Positions 33,744 to 44,629 of a stretch of 64,000 nt of DNA are shown in pieces (position 1 is the stretch's first letter; each line of letters opens with the position of its first letter). Position numbers and translations under genes: made by a program. Origin of the DNA: Prorocentrum cordatum (lineage: Eukaryota > Sar > Dinophyceae > Prorocentrales > Prorocentraceae); contig CAUYUJ010012570.1 in NCBI GenBank assembly GCA_963575745.1, positions 192,501-256,500 on the forward strand, given 5' to 3'. Below the pieces are notes generated by a model that was not told the DNA's origin, made no database searches, and saw only the letters and a list, made by a program, of their open reading frames with translations.

Positions 33744-35419
33744 CCTGAGCCCATCCCCCTCTCTGCCTCTGTCGGGCCGGGGAGGACAACGTCAACATAG
33801 TCCAGATGTTTGTGGCCGTTACGGGTGCCTCGGAGGAGACGGCAGCGAGGTACATCTCCAATAACCGAGGGTGCCGGAGGGGGAGGCAGGGTGCTCGGAG
33901 CGGGAAATGGGGGGAGGCCAGAGGAGGAGGTGGAGGAAGAGTTGAGGACGATTGGGGAAGGAGGATGGGGGAGGAGGAGGAGAAGGAGGCGGCAGAAGAG
34001 GAGTGAGCAGGGGCGGGTTGGGGGGGGGCATGGGCAGCACGGAGGCAGAGGCAGACGCCTGCGCGTGGCTTCCCCTTCCACTGCCTGCATAAGAACCCCC
34101 ACCGTCTAAGCAGCTCCGTCCAGTGCACCGTTAAGCGCTCGTGGTTACCCAGCCCTCTGGCGACTTGAACATCGGCCTCGGGCCACCAGACGATCTACGA
34201 TGAAAAGCCAGCTTCGCCGAAGGGTTGGAGAGCTTCTGAGGTGGCAGGTTCAGCTTACTTTAGTTCGAATTTCGTGTGGCTCTGCCTGGCAGGGTGCGGT
34301 CTGGCATCTGAGCTCCCAGGGTCTCGGGGACTGGAGGAGGCAGCGTCCTGATGCGACGGGGTGCGGGATCTCGGGCAGCCATGAACTGCACGCTTGACGC
34401 ACTGCAGCGGGTGTGCAGCTCCCGTTCGCAGCAAGCAGGTGCCGTGGAACTGAAAGTTCCGACGTTCCCGCCCTGACCGCCTCGACTGCTCGTGGCGTGG
34501 CGTCGTCGCCGCAGGGCTGCGGCGCTGGGGAGTACCACGACTGCACTGGGCGATTCCCCAGAACACGGGTAGCTGATGGCATCCCGTGCCGTGGCGCGTG
34601 GCCCTCACGGCGCGCATGGCCCGAGCGGCCCGGGCACCCAGGGTGACACTCTCGGTCGCTACAGGCTGTGACTTCTGCCTTCCCCTCCACCGCCTCCTCT
34701 CTGCCGCGGGGCTGTTGACGCGTCTGTTAGCCAAGATCTGTCGGTTCTGACGTCTTCTTCTCCTCCTCCTCCTGCTCCTCCTCCTCCTCCTCCTCCTCCT
34801 CCTCCTACTCCTCCTCATGCTCTTGCCGTCATTGCCCCGGTGGTCCTCCTCCTCGAGGGGCCTCGGAGCTGATGGCTGGCAGCTGCGGGATCCTGTGGGG
34901 GCCTCGGGGGTCTCGCCGAGGCGCCCGGGAGCTTGGCTTGTTTTCGGGACGGCTTCGAGAGGAGGCGGGGTCGACGCAGGAGGGATTCGGGCCAGCACCC
35001 CGCCTCGCCCTGTTGTGCAGTCTCGGGAAGTAGAGCATGGGAGGGCAGGGCCCAAGCTCCGCCGCCCCGAACCCATTTGGGGCCTACCAGCCCCTCCTCA
35101 TCTTCCTCTTTCCCCGTGTGTTGGGGGGCATGACCCTTCTGCTTCGATGATGACGCCAATACATTATATCCTTGGAGAGCGTGGGAGCAATGCTTTTCCG
35201 TTCAACGGATACGATGCCGCATGGTCGTGCTGCTGTCATCCTCAACGCATGGTCATGTACAAGTCCGACGCGTCGCAGCAGACTTGAGCGACACGTGTCC
35301 GTTGCAATGACAGACAGGTGATAGTAGAATTGGTCGGGAGGGATATGGACGCCGCCGTTACTGCATATTTCCAGGATCTGGACGAGGACGCAGGCCGATC
35401 GTGTGGAGCGGAGGAGCGG
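33744..35419. other. No gene recognised; GGA and TCC tracts
   Basis: GGA-rich 33,925-34,005 and TCC 34,755-34,830. Overlapping frames of 60-270 codons on both strands have no motifs. Confidence 0.55.
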
Positions 35420-35601
35420 GACAATGGATTATGTTTGCTGCCAGTTCTGCTCAGATCGCCGTTGCGTTAAAGAGTTGATCATCGTGTTTGGTGTCGTAGT
35501 GTCGCCACGTGGATCAGGCCAGCGCACGCTGTCTGGTGAACTCGACATGCAGCATGCCCTCTGTAATTTCAGACAGGTATCGCGTCTTCCTGCTCCTCTC
35601 A
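35420..35601 (+). repeat. Repeat D, copy 2
   Basis: Second copy of the 30,451-30,632 repeat, immediately followed by an intact G element. Confidence 0.85.
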
Positions 35602-35802
35602 GTCGGCGGCGAGCCCGGGGGGGAGTGAGAAAGGGCGGGCCTTCTCAGAAGGCTCGGAAGTCCCCCAGCCTTCTGAGAAGTGTTGTACGCCTTTCCCGAA
35701 GACGCAGAAATCTTCTCAGAAGGCGCGAGGGTTTCTGAGAAGTTCCGCCGCCTTCTGAGAAGGCCGTCTCCTTCTCACTTCCCCCCCTCGCTCGCCGCCG
35801 AC
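35602..35802. mobile_element. Foldback element G, copy 3 (intact)
   Basis: 201 bp with arms of about 56 bp: GTCGGCGGCGAGC .. GAGTGAGAAAGGGCGGGCCT followed by TCTCAGAAGGC. The interior is rich in AGAAGGC/GCCTTCT motifs, giving secondary hairpins. Confidence 0.9.
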
Positions 35803-36569
35803 TCAGGGCCCTGGACGCAAGGACTTTGCAAGCCAGGCTTTCACCAGGGATGAACAGCAAACAGATGGGGAAGAGCTGATGCTTCGGCCCACGGCCGTAG
35901 CTCCTTCAGGCGTGCCAGAGCCCTGGCTTGACAAGCTTCCCGCTTCTGGGGCCCTGATCCTCCTCTTCGCCCCGAGCTTCTTGACACCGCACCCGAGAGA
36001 TTCCCACTAGCACGAACATATCGGATCATCTTCCCTCGGTGGAGGCACACCCCCTCTGTTGGTGTTGGTGCCACCCGCTTCCAGGCCCCGGACATCTGCT
36101 GCACCCACCACGACAGCCGACGATGCGATTGCTTCAGTCCGAAGGCCCAGGGTCCCCGATCCCTTCCCCAGGGCAGTCTTTCGCCATGGACGAATTTGTC
36201 CCAAACACTTTGTTGGTCTGGGTCGTCGTTTTGAGAATGCCCCTCCCCTCACTTACTCACCTCCCTCCCCCCCTCACTTCCTCCCATCCCGCGGATTCAA
36301 AGGAATCGCGAAGCTGCCAGAGCATTGCGCCATAATCGCCGTGCACCTTGGTCCTTCACATCCATTGCATGGCCTGAAGGTTAGACTTCAACTTGTGTGT
36401 TGCACCCAGGTCATTAATTTCCTCCTGGCTGTGGTTTCCCGCAAGTTGGCAGAGTTGTGAGCACGCATTGGCTGCCATGCCACCGTTACACCACCACCTC
36501 CCATCCGTGCCTCGGCCCTCCGCACGTCCTCGTCGCCATCATCGCACACCCTTCACGCTTCGTTGTCCT
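35803..36569. other. No gene recognised
   Basis: Unique sequence. Short frames without motifs. Confidence 0.5.
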
Positions 36570-37440
36570 TTCTAGGGAGCTCCGCCGAAGGCCCCAGCGG
36601 TAGGATCCGCACGGCGTGCCCGCAGCCTTGGCACAAGCCCTCACGCGCTGCGTGTCCCCAGGGCAAGGTCCGCACGGCGTGCCCGCGCCCGAATCGGCAC
36701 CCCATCACGCGGCTCTTGGCCCCACAGGGAACTCCACCGGAGGCCCCAGCGGCCGGGCCCGCATGGCGTGCCCGCACCCGATTCGGCACGCCCCGCAGGT
36801 TTCGTGGTGCCACACGGGAGCTACGCCGAAGGCCCCAGCGGCAGGGCCCGCATGTCGTACCCGTGCCCAGCTCGGCACGCCGCTCGCCCGGTTGCGTGGC
36901 CCGACATGGAACTTGATCGAAGGTTCCAGCGGCAGGCTCCGCATGGCGCACCTGCGCCGGATGCGGCTCACCCCTCACACGTCTCGTGGCCCCACAGGGA
37001 CCTTCACCGAAGGCCCCAGGGGCAGGGTCAGCGTGGCGTACCCGCACCCGATTAGCACAGTCCCTCACACGCTTCGTGGTCCAATAGGGAACTCCTCCGA
37101 ACAGCTCATCGGCAGTTTCCGCGTGGCGCGCCCGCGGCCGATGTGGCGTTCCCCTCACACGTTTCGTGACCCCATAGAGAGCTCCATCGAAGGTTCCAGC
37201 GGCAGGTTCAGCGTGGCGCACCCGAACCCAATGCGGCACACCGCTCACATTTTTCGTGGCCCTAAAGGGAGCCCCATCGAAGGTTCCATCGGCAGGGTCC
37301 GCCTGGCGTGACCGCATCCGATGCGGCACACTCTTTACACGGTTCGTGGCCCCACAGGGAACTCCTCCGAATGCCCCAGCAGCAGGGTCCTCATGCCGTA
37401 CCCACGAGCCTATTCCTCGATTCGTGGCCAGCTCTGGCAC
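36570..37440. repeat. 90-bp (30-codon) minisatellite, about nine units
   Basis: The phrase GGCCCCACAGGGAACTCC (variants) occurs at about 36,725, 36,815, 36,905, 36,995, 37,085, 37,175, 37,265 and 37,355, exactly 90 bp apart. The units have diverged by perhaps 20-30%. The period is a multiple of three and a minus-strand frame stays open for 295 codons (36,553-37,440). A plus-strand frame runs 231 codons. The translated unit looks like RHAEPAAGTFDGAP..ATKRVRG.PH. It may be a protein-coding repeat, but no ends, domains or signal sequence support a gene. Confidence 0.85.
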
Positions 37441-37811
37441 TGGGAGGCCTTGGGAAACCCAGCCGCGTACAGCCGATTCGCCAAACGTCCGCTTGCTATC
37501 CCCCGCCTTCGTATGCCTTCAGAGGACAGGCCAGGACAGGCCATAGGGCTGAATGCGTGCCGAAGCCTCCCCCGTCGGCCCTCTGGCGCCGAGGGCAAAG
37601 CTTGGCAGTTCGCACGCCGCGACAGGGGTGGCTGACTTGAGGGTGGCTGCGTCCGGCCACAACTCCGACGCTGTGGCTTTGGCCACAACGGGGACCCCCT
37701 GAGATCTGGACCCCTGCGCCATCGCCGGGTTTTCTTCCCGAACCGTTGTTTTCACTGTCTCCTGCCCGCGGAGGCGGACTACATTCGGGTTTCACGAGAC
37801 TAGCCCGTGTG
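37441..37811. other. No gene recognised
   Basis: Unique sequence after the 90-bp array. Near 37,698 the phrase GAGATCTGGACCCC also occurs near 9,812. Confidence 0.5.
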
Positions 37812-37900
37812 CTTGGGTGCAGGATCCTGCAGGTTCTTGCAAGGTCTTGCAAGGCCCGACTGACCCGGGTGTGGATTAACCCAGGTCAGTGGATCCCCGA
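37812..37900 (+). repeat. Repeat J, copy 1
   Basis: TGCAGGATCCTGCAGG .. GGCCCGACTGACCCGGGT .. ACCCAGGTCAGTGGATCCCC. It contains an inverted pair CTGACCCGGGT/ACCCAGGTCAG. Recurs at 60,757-60,845. Confidence 0.75.
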
Positions 37901-38121
37901 TACATGGGCGCGGGCCGACATTTCTCCCGACCCAATTCAAATTGAAGATACTTCGGCCAGTGCTCCTGGGGAGCGCGCCGATGTCGACCAGATCTGGGGC
38001 CAGGGGAAGGGCCCAGCCCCTCTCGTGTTCCCAACATTCGCCCTTGCGAACACCGCCGACGTCAATAATGAATGCCCCGCGCTCATGTGTATATATACAC
38101 AGTAACATACGCAAGCCGTGC

Positions 38122-38157
<36 letters not shown>

Positions 38158-38550
38158 GTATATGTATATGTATATGTGTATATATATGTATATGCATGTA
38201 TGTGTAATTCTCGGTCATCTGCTGTATAGTCTGGTTTCCCATGAGCAAGCGTACTCGTCAAAAGCTCTTGGTTCTGCATGTTTGAAGATGTGGTCCCTGT
38301 GGGGGATGCTGTATCCATATGCACATGACGTATCTACATGCGTACAGACATACTTCCACACACACATACACAATAACTAGGCATATAAGCTGGCCGCCGT
38401 GCTTCTCGCCTCGCGAGGGTGGCTGTGCCGCCCGCGCGACGGCCCCGCAACCTTCTTGGGCTTTGCGTTGTTCTGCACGCTGCGTGCGCCGTTCCGAACG
38501 ACCCTCTCGGGGAGCCTTTGGGGCGCTCCTTGCTGGCAGGTCTGCGGCTT
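37901..38550. other. (TA)n-rich stretch; no gene
   Basis: TA/TATG repeats at 38,118-38,205, otherwise unique. Confidence 0.7.
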
Positions 38551-38624
38551 CGTCGTCGTCTTCGTCGTCCTCCTCGTCCTCGTCCTCGTCGCCGCCGCCG
38601 CCGTCGTCCTCGTCGTCCTCGTCC

Positions 38625-38657
<33 letters not shown>

Positions 38658-39220
38658 AACTTCGAGGATCGGTACTTGGGACGCTCGTGGGCACTTCGGC
38701 CCTCCTGCGGCCATGGCCGGATCGCCCCTCGAAGAGGAGGGGGAGGAGGAGGAGGAGGAGGAGGAGGAGGAGGAGGAGGAGGAGGAGGAGGAGGAGGGAG
38801 GAGGAGGAGGGGGGAGGAGGGGAGGAGGGAGGAGGAGGAGGAGAGGAGGGGGAGGAGGAGGAGGAGAGGAGGAGGAGGAGGAGGAGGAGGAGGAGGAGGA
38901 GGGGAGGAGGAGGAGGAGGGAGGAGGGAGGAGGAGGAGGAGGAGGAGGAGGAGGAGGAGGAGGAGGAGGAGGGAGGGGAGGAGGAGGAGCGGAGGAGGAG
39001 GAGGAGCCGGCGGGGACGGAGAGGACCGGCCCGCCGCGGAGGCCCCGACGGCGGCGCCCCCGCCCCGTCGCACGGAGGAGGAGGAGGAGGAGGAGGAGGA
39101 GGGGAGGAGGAGGAGGAGGAGGAGGAGGAGGAGGAGGAGGAGGAGCGAGGAGGAGGAGGAGGGGGAGGAGAGGAGGAGGAGGAGGAGGAGGAGGAGGAGG
39201 AGGAGGAGGAGGAGGAGGTC
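38551..39220. repeat. (GTC)n then about 500 bp of (GGA)n
   Basis: CGTCGTC-rich 38,551-38,660, GGA 38,732-38,995, a short unique island, then GGA 39,076-39,218. Long Gly/Arg/Glu or Ser/Pro/Leu frames on both strands are translations of this tract. Confidence 0.95.
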
Positions 39221-40107
39221 TGCCCACTGTGCATCTCTGATTCTTCGGAGGTTCTCCGATTTTTTGGGGGGCCAAGTTCCTTTTTCATTTCGAACTGTTC
39301 TGTCCTGGGCCTCTTCCTGGCCACTGGGGGGCCAGGAACAATGAGAAACGAGCACAATTAGAAGTGAGCACGATTAGGAATGAACGACGTGTACCCATAC
39401 TTCTGCCCTTCCTTCGTGTTCCCCTTTTTGGACCCCCGGGGAGGCCCTGGTCGCCACCGCTGGATTCGCTTGAAACTCCTGGTGGGAACACCACGGGAGA
39501 GGTCGGGGGGGGGGCGTCACCACTCCCAACCCGAAATTTTCGGGCTTCGGGTTGGGTTTGGGTGGTTTGGTCAGGGTCAGGGTCAGGGCGGCCGCGCCGG
39601 GAGGGCGAGCAGGTGGACTCCTCCCTCTCCTTGGAGCAGGGCTCCGGCCAGGAGGGAGGGTGGGAAGCTTCGGTTCGAAACTTGGTCTCGGGCAAGGTTT
39701 TGCTCTTTCAACCTCTGTGGTCTGGTTTCGGGCGCCAGGGCCGTCAAAAGCGCATCCGGGGTGAAAAACTGATGGGTTCGGGGACAAATGTTCAGCGGAT
39801 TTGGCTTCACCCTTCTAACTGAACTATTTTCCGGGATCCTGACCTGTTCAGACCCCCCACCCGCCCCCATTTTTCTTCTGCCTGCCTGTTCCAGTCGCTT
39901 TGTCCGCCGTCCTTTCGCCGTGCCGTTCGCTCGTCCGCCGCTCGGATCGTCTACTACTTCCTCCTCTCTCCTCCTCCCCATCCCTGCCGCCTGCGTGGAG
40001 CGCATGGCGCGCGCTGTGCGCATCGCCGCAGCCGTTGGGGGGGGCGAGGAGGTAGAGGGGCGAGGGGAGAGTCAGGGTCAAATAAAGGGGGGGAATGGGC
40101 TCAGGGT
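39221..40107. other. No gene recognised
   Basis: Unique sequence with a short duplicated GAGCACAATTAG/GAGCACGATTAG at about 39,350. Confidence 0.5.
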
Positions 40108-40254
40108 CAAGCAGTGGCGAAGCATCCCGCCTCGCCTATAGCCCCACCAAACAATGTTCCCATAACCTGTTGTGTTTCTCACGAAATGTTCTTAGAACAT
40201 TTCTGAATGGGACTGTCTTGTTTTAACACATCGGGTTTATGTTCGAATAACATT

Positions 40255-42302
40255 ACCTAACAGCGAAGACTGATAGGTGTGGGCTCAAAAGAAAGCATCT
40301 TGACTCCCCAGGGGGGTCTGGGCGGATGCCGGGGAGAATCCGGGGACTTCCCGGGACTCCCCAGGGGGGTCTGGGCGGGTGCCGGGGAGGATCCGGGGAC
40401 TCCCCAGAACACCACTCCCAGGCCACATTTTGAATGCCCGGAGCCAACTGTAGGCCACTTCGTGTTTTTCGTGCTCCCAGAACACCATTCCCAGGCCACA
40501 TTCTGAATGCCCGGAGCCAACTGTAGGCCACTTCGTGTTCTTTGTCTTCCCAGAACACAATTCCCAGGCCACATGTTGAATGCCCGGAGCCAACCGTAAG
40601 CCACTTCGTGTTCTTCGTGTTCCCAGAACACCATTCCCAGGCCATACTTTGAATGCCCGAGCTGAGGCAGGCTGAGGCCGAGGCAGACTGAGGCCGAGGC
40701 AGGCTGAGGCTGAGGCTGAGGCACGCCGGGGCAGGCTGAGGCTGAGGCAGGCTGAGGCTGAGGCAGGCTGAGACTGAGGCTGACGCAGGCTGAGGCCGAG
40801 GCAGGCTGAGGCTGAGGCTGAGGCAGGCTGAGGCTGAGGCAGGCTGAGACTGAGGCAAGAGCAGGCTGAGGCTGAGGCTGAGGCTGATGCAGGCTGAGGC
40901 TGAGAGGTTGACGCTGAGGCTGAGGCCCGGCAGGCTGGGCTGAGGCTGAGGCAAGCCGAGGCAGGCTGAGGCTGAGGCTGAAACTGAGGCAGGAGAGGAG
41001 GCTGAGGCTGAGGCTGAGGCAGGGCTGAGGCTGACGCAGGCTGAGGCTGAGGCAGGCTGAGGCAGGCTGAGGCTGAGGCTGAGGCAGGCTGAGGCTGAGG
41101 CCGAGGCAGGCTGAGGCTGAGGCCGAGGCAGGCTGAGGCTGAGGCTGCTGCTGAGGCAGGCTGAGGCTGAGACAGGCTGAGGCTGAGGCAGGCTGAGGCT
41201 GAGGCAGGCTGAGGCTGAGGCCGAGGCAGGCTCAGGCCGAGACAGGCTGAGGCTGAGACTGGGGCTGAGGCTGAGGATGAGGCCGAGGCAGGCCGAAGCT
41301 GAGACAAGGTGAGGCTGAATGGGGGGGGGACGGAGGGGGGGAGTAGGGGAGGCTGAGGCAGGCGGAGGCCGAGGCAGGCTTAGGCCGAGGCAGGCTGAGG
41401 CTGAGGCGGAGGATCAAGCCGAGGCAGACTGAGGCTGAGGCTGAGGCTGAGGCAGGCTGAGGCTGAGGCAGGCTGAGGGTGCGGTTGAGTGAGGCAGGCT
41501 GAGGCTGTGGCTGACGCAGTCTGAGGCCGAGGCAGGGCCTGAGGCTGAGGCTGAGGCTGAGGCTGGCTGAGGCTGAGGCCGGCTGAGGCTGAGGCCGAGG
41601 CAGGCTGAGGCTGAGGCCAGGCTGAGGCTGAGGCTGAGGCTGAGGCTGAGGCAGGCTGCTGAGGCAGGCTGAGGCTGAGACAGGCTGAGGCTGAGGCAGG
41701 CTGAGGCTGAGGCAGGCTGAGGGTGCGGCAGGTTGAGGCTGAGGCAGGCTGAGGCTGTGGCTGACGCAGTCTGAGGCCGAGGCAGGGCCGAGGTAGGCTG
41801 AGGCTGAGGCTGAGGCTGGCTGAGGCTGAGGCCGAGGCAGGTTGAGGCTGAGGCTGAGGCAAGCCGAGGCAAGCTGAGGCTGAGGCTGAAAGTGAGGCAG
41901 GCTGAGGCATCCGTAGGAATCCATAGGAATCCTTAGGAATCCCCAGGAATCCTTAGGAATCCGTAGGCATCCTTAGGAATCCGTAGGCATAGTTAAGCAT
42001 CCTCAGGAATCCTTAGGAATCCTGAGGATTCCCTAGGAATCCTTAGGAATCCCTAGGAATCCATAGGAATCAGGATTCCTAAGGTTTCCGAAGGATTTCT
42101 ATGGATTCCTAAGGATGCCTAAGGATGCCTTAGGAATCCCTAGGAATCCTTAGGATTCCATTGGATCCTAAGGCCGTTGCCACTGCGACTGTCATTGCGA
42201 ATGCGACTGCGACTGCGAGAACTGCAGAATTCTACAACTGGATTCTCACCTGAATCTTAAGGGGAATGCTTCCAGATATGCTTATACACATCGCTGCAAG
42301 GT
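40255..42302 (-). mobile_element. Minisatellite-bearing TIR element I, copy 2 (inverted)
   Basis: End B at 40,255-40,266 is ACCTAACAGCGA. End A at 42,291-42,302 has two changes. Order along +: end B, GGGGGTCTGGGCGG-type duplication, four 73-bp units (40,370-40,660), a 1.25-kb AGGCTG array, a degenerate ATCCTTAGGA array, then GGAATGCTTCCAGATATG of end A. Relative to copy 1 it has gained the ATCCTTAGGA array (41,915-42,165). Confidence 0.8.
41915..42165. repeat. Degenerate ATCCTTAGGAATCC array
   Basis: Palindromic units ATCC(T/A)TAGGA of 12-15 bp, present in I copy 2 but absent from I copy 1. Confidence 0.9.
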
Positions 42303-42571
42303 TGCTTTGCCGGCATAATTGTTGTGCTTAGAACACTTGTCGGGTTCAAAGAACATTTCGTGGTAGGACTATAGGAGTGCCGGGACGGCTGGTCCCTGCT
42401 CAAGGGATGGGCTCAGGGGGGGCTGAGCTCTTCGATCGGGCCACAGAGGCTCCAGCGTTTCGGACGCCCTCGGCGGTTCTCGGCGGCCTTCTCATGCCTC
42501 GGGATGTGCTCCAGCGGCCGCGCCTCGCCGAGAGCGCTCCCAGGGGTGCCCCGAGCGTCCCGAAGGCTGGC

Positions 42572-42763
42572 CTTAAGTCGGGCCTGTCCCCCTACAGGGG
42601 GATTTTCGACGAAACATATAAACACACCAAAAATAGTCAAAACATAGTCCAAAAATAGTCCAGGGACTATTTTTCGAGTATTTGTTGACCTTCTTGGGGT
42701 ATTTTTGGGGTATGTTGTATTTTTCGTCGAAAATCCCCCTGTAGGGGACAGGCCCGACATAAG
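42572..42763. mobile_element. Foldback M, copy 4 (most complete)
   Basis: 192 bp with arms of about 43 bp from CTTAAGTCGGGCCTGTCCCC to GGGATTTTCGACGAAA. The centre has the inverted pair AAAATAGTCC / GGACTATTTT. It is flanked by GCTGGC (42,566-42,571) and GCTAGC (42,764-42,769), a 6-bp target duplication with one change. Confidence 0.9.
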
Positions 42764-42769
42764 GCTAGC

Positions 42770-43194
42770 CGAAGGCCCGAGATGGACCGAAACTCAGGGG
42801 GTGAATTTCCTACCCCGCTTTCGCTTCCAGGCAAAACCGAGTCATACCACGCGCCTCCTCGTCAAGCGGCCTGACCAGCGCAGGCCGTACTTTGTCGTCG
42901 CTTGGTATCTCTTGGAAGCGAGGGTGGTTTAAAGCGAGGTAGGCTTGTTTGCGCTCTAGAAAGCCATACGGCGAGGATCCTCGGGGGAGATTCCAGAGGG
43001 AGCGCGCACGGGGGATAGGCTCAGGGTTGGATGCATCGACCTCCAATCGCCCAGGTTGTCGGCGAGGTGGGCCCGATAGCCAGCCCTGCCGGGAAGCATC
43101 GTCGAGGTGTTGCCGATGCCAGCTGGATGTCTCCCCCCTTAATTGTTGTCCCCCCCAACGCCCCCCTCCAGAGAGGAGGAGTCGTTTGTTTGTT
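42770..43194. other. No gene recognised
   Basis: Unique sequence. No motifs. Confidence 0.5.
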
Positions 43195-43359
43195 ACGCTC
43201 TCTCTTTCCCTCTCTCTCTCTCTCTCTCTTTCTTTCTCTCTCTCTCTCTCTCCCTCTTGTTTTGTTTCTCTCTTTCTCTCTCTCTCTCTCCCTTCCTCCC
43301 CCCTCCTGTCTCTCTCTCTCTCTCCCCTCATCTCTCGCTCTCTCTCTCTCTCTCTCTTC

Positions 43360-43392
<33 letters not shown>

Positions 43393-43405
43393 CCCCTCCG
43401 TTTCT
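43195..43405. repeat. (TC)n tract
   Basis: About 210 bp of CT dinucleotides with CCTT interruptions. Confidence 0.95.
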
Positions 43406-44629
43406 CTCTTGAGGCGGCCTCAGCTGCCACGGCAGTCATGCCGAAGTGGGGCTTGAGCCACAGATTTCTCCAGAACAGGCTCGAGCCAGCGCTCGGTCCG
43501 AGAGCAGGTTTGGTCGCCCTGAGCCACGGCAAGAACGACGGGGGGACGGATGACGGAGGAGCACGCTGCGCGCACATCCACGCACAACCCAATGGAAGAC
43601 ACCGGGCAGCGCCGCCATCAGGGCAGTCACGCCGAGCTGGGGCTGGACCCCGAACTGCGATCTGCCGAGGAGGGGTGGAGCGGGATCCCGGGAAGCATCT
43701 CAGTGGGTGCCCAGCAGGCCCCGTGGTGCGCCCCACCGTGGAAGTCGTGCGTGCTCTCTCCCGTTCCAGGCCCACTCCTGAGGAGAGGCCGCGCAGGCAT
43801 CTCGCCTCGCTGCGACAGCGGTGAGAAGACTTTGGCACGCTGAAGCGTGGATCGAGGAGGAGGAGGAGGAGGAGGAGGAGGAGGAGGAGGAGGAGGAGGA
43901 GGAGGAGGGGGAGGAGGAGGAGGAGGAGGAATATTCAGACTCAGTGTTTTTGTTTTCACTCGTGTTCCCTGGCCCCGGCGCCCCAGCTGCAGACATGCAG
44001 GGAGGAGGACGGGCCTGCAGAGAGGACACCGGGGCTCCTGCCCGGGAGGAGGAGCGGCACGAGGGAGGAGGAAGGCGAGAGGGACGAGAAGACGAGGAGA
44101 GGGGAGGACGAGGAGGAACAGGAGGGAGGGGGAAGGAGGTACTGTGCGATGGGACGAGCAGGTGATGGAGGAGGAGGAGCAGAAGGAGGAGCCGTTGGAG
44201 GGAGGGAGGAGGAGGAGGAGGAGGAGGAGGAGGAGGAGGAGGAGGAGGAGGCTTGGGGAGGGAGGCGGGGCGCACACGATGCCCCGGCAGGTGGCGGCCC
44301 TGCCAGCGCCTCCAGCAGCTCCGCCGTCGACGACATCATGGGAAGCCTCAAGGCCCCGAGGGCGGTGCGCCCTCGCGTGGCCTCTCAAGAGGCTCGCGCT
44401 TGCCCCCTGAGCCCTCGTTCCTGAGCTCCGGCCCCCCCCCCCCCATCCTCACTCCCCTCACTTCCCTCACTCCTCCTCCTCCTCCTCCTCCTCCTCCTCC
44501 TCCTCCTCCTTCTTTTCATCCCCCTCCATCCTCCTTCTCGGCCCGGCCCACCAGCTGCTCCGCACGCCAGTAGACCCTGTCCCTCCTGACAAAATTGGCG
44601 TCGACGCACCGTGTGCTGCTCTAGACTAG
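43406..44629. other. GGA and TCC tracts in unassigned sequence
   Basis: GGA at 43,855-43,930 and 44,165-44,250, TCC at 44,471-44,510. The unique stretch 43,410-43,850 is open on both strands without a recognised domain. Confidence 0.65.

Larger units (their letters stand above)
40108..42405. mobile_element. TIR element O, copy 2, split by element I
   Basis: Left part 40,108-40,254 and right part from about 42,320 to 42,405 align with the uninterrupted O copy at 2,466-2,692 (TCAAGCAGTGG, CGCCTATAG, CACGAAATGTT, CTTGTTTTAACA; then TCGGGTTC, CATTTCGTGGTAGG, CTATAG). The 2-kb I element occupies the gap. Confidence 0.8.

Noticed and set aside
38258-39361. Several open frames over 300 codons on both strands
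   Set aside because: They translate GTC and GGA/TCC arrays into poly-Arg, Gly, Glu, Ser, Pro or Leu. Openness on both strands in many frames follows from the repeat.
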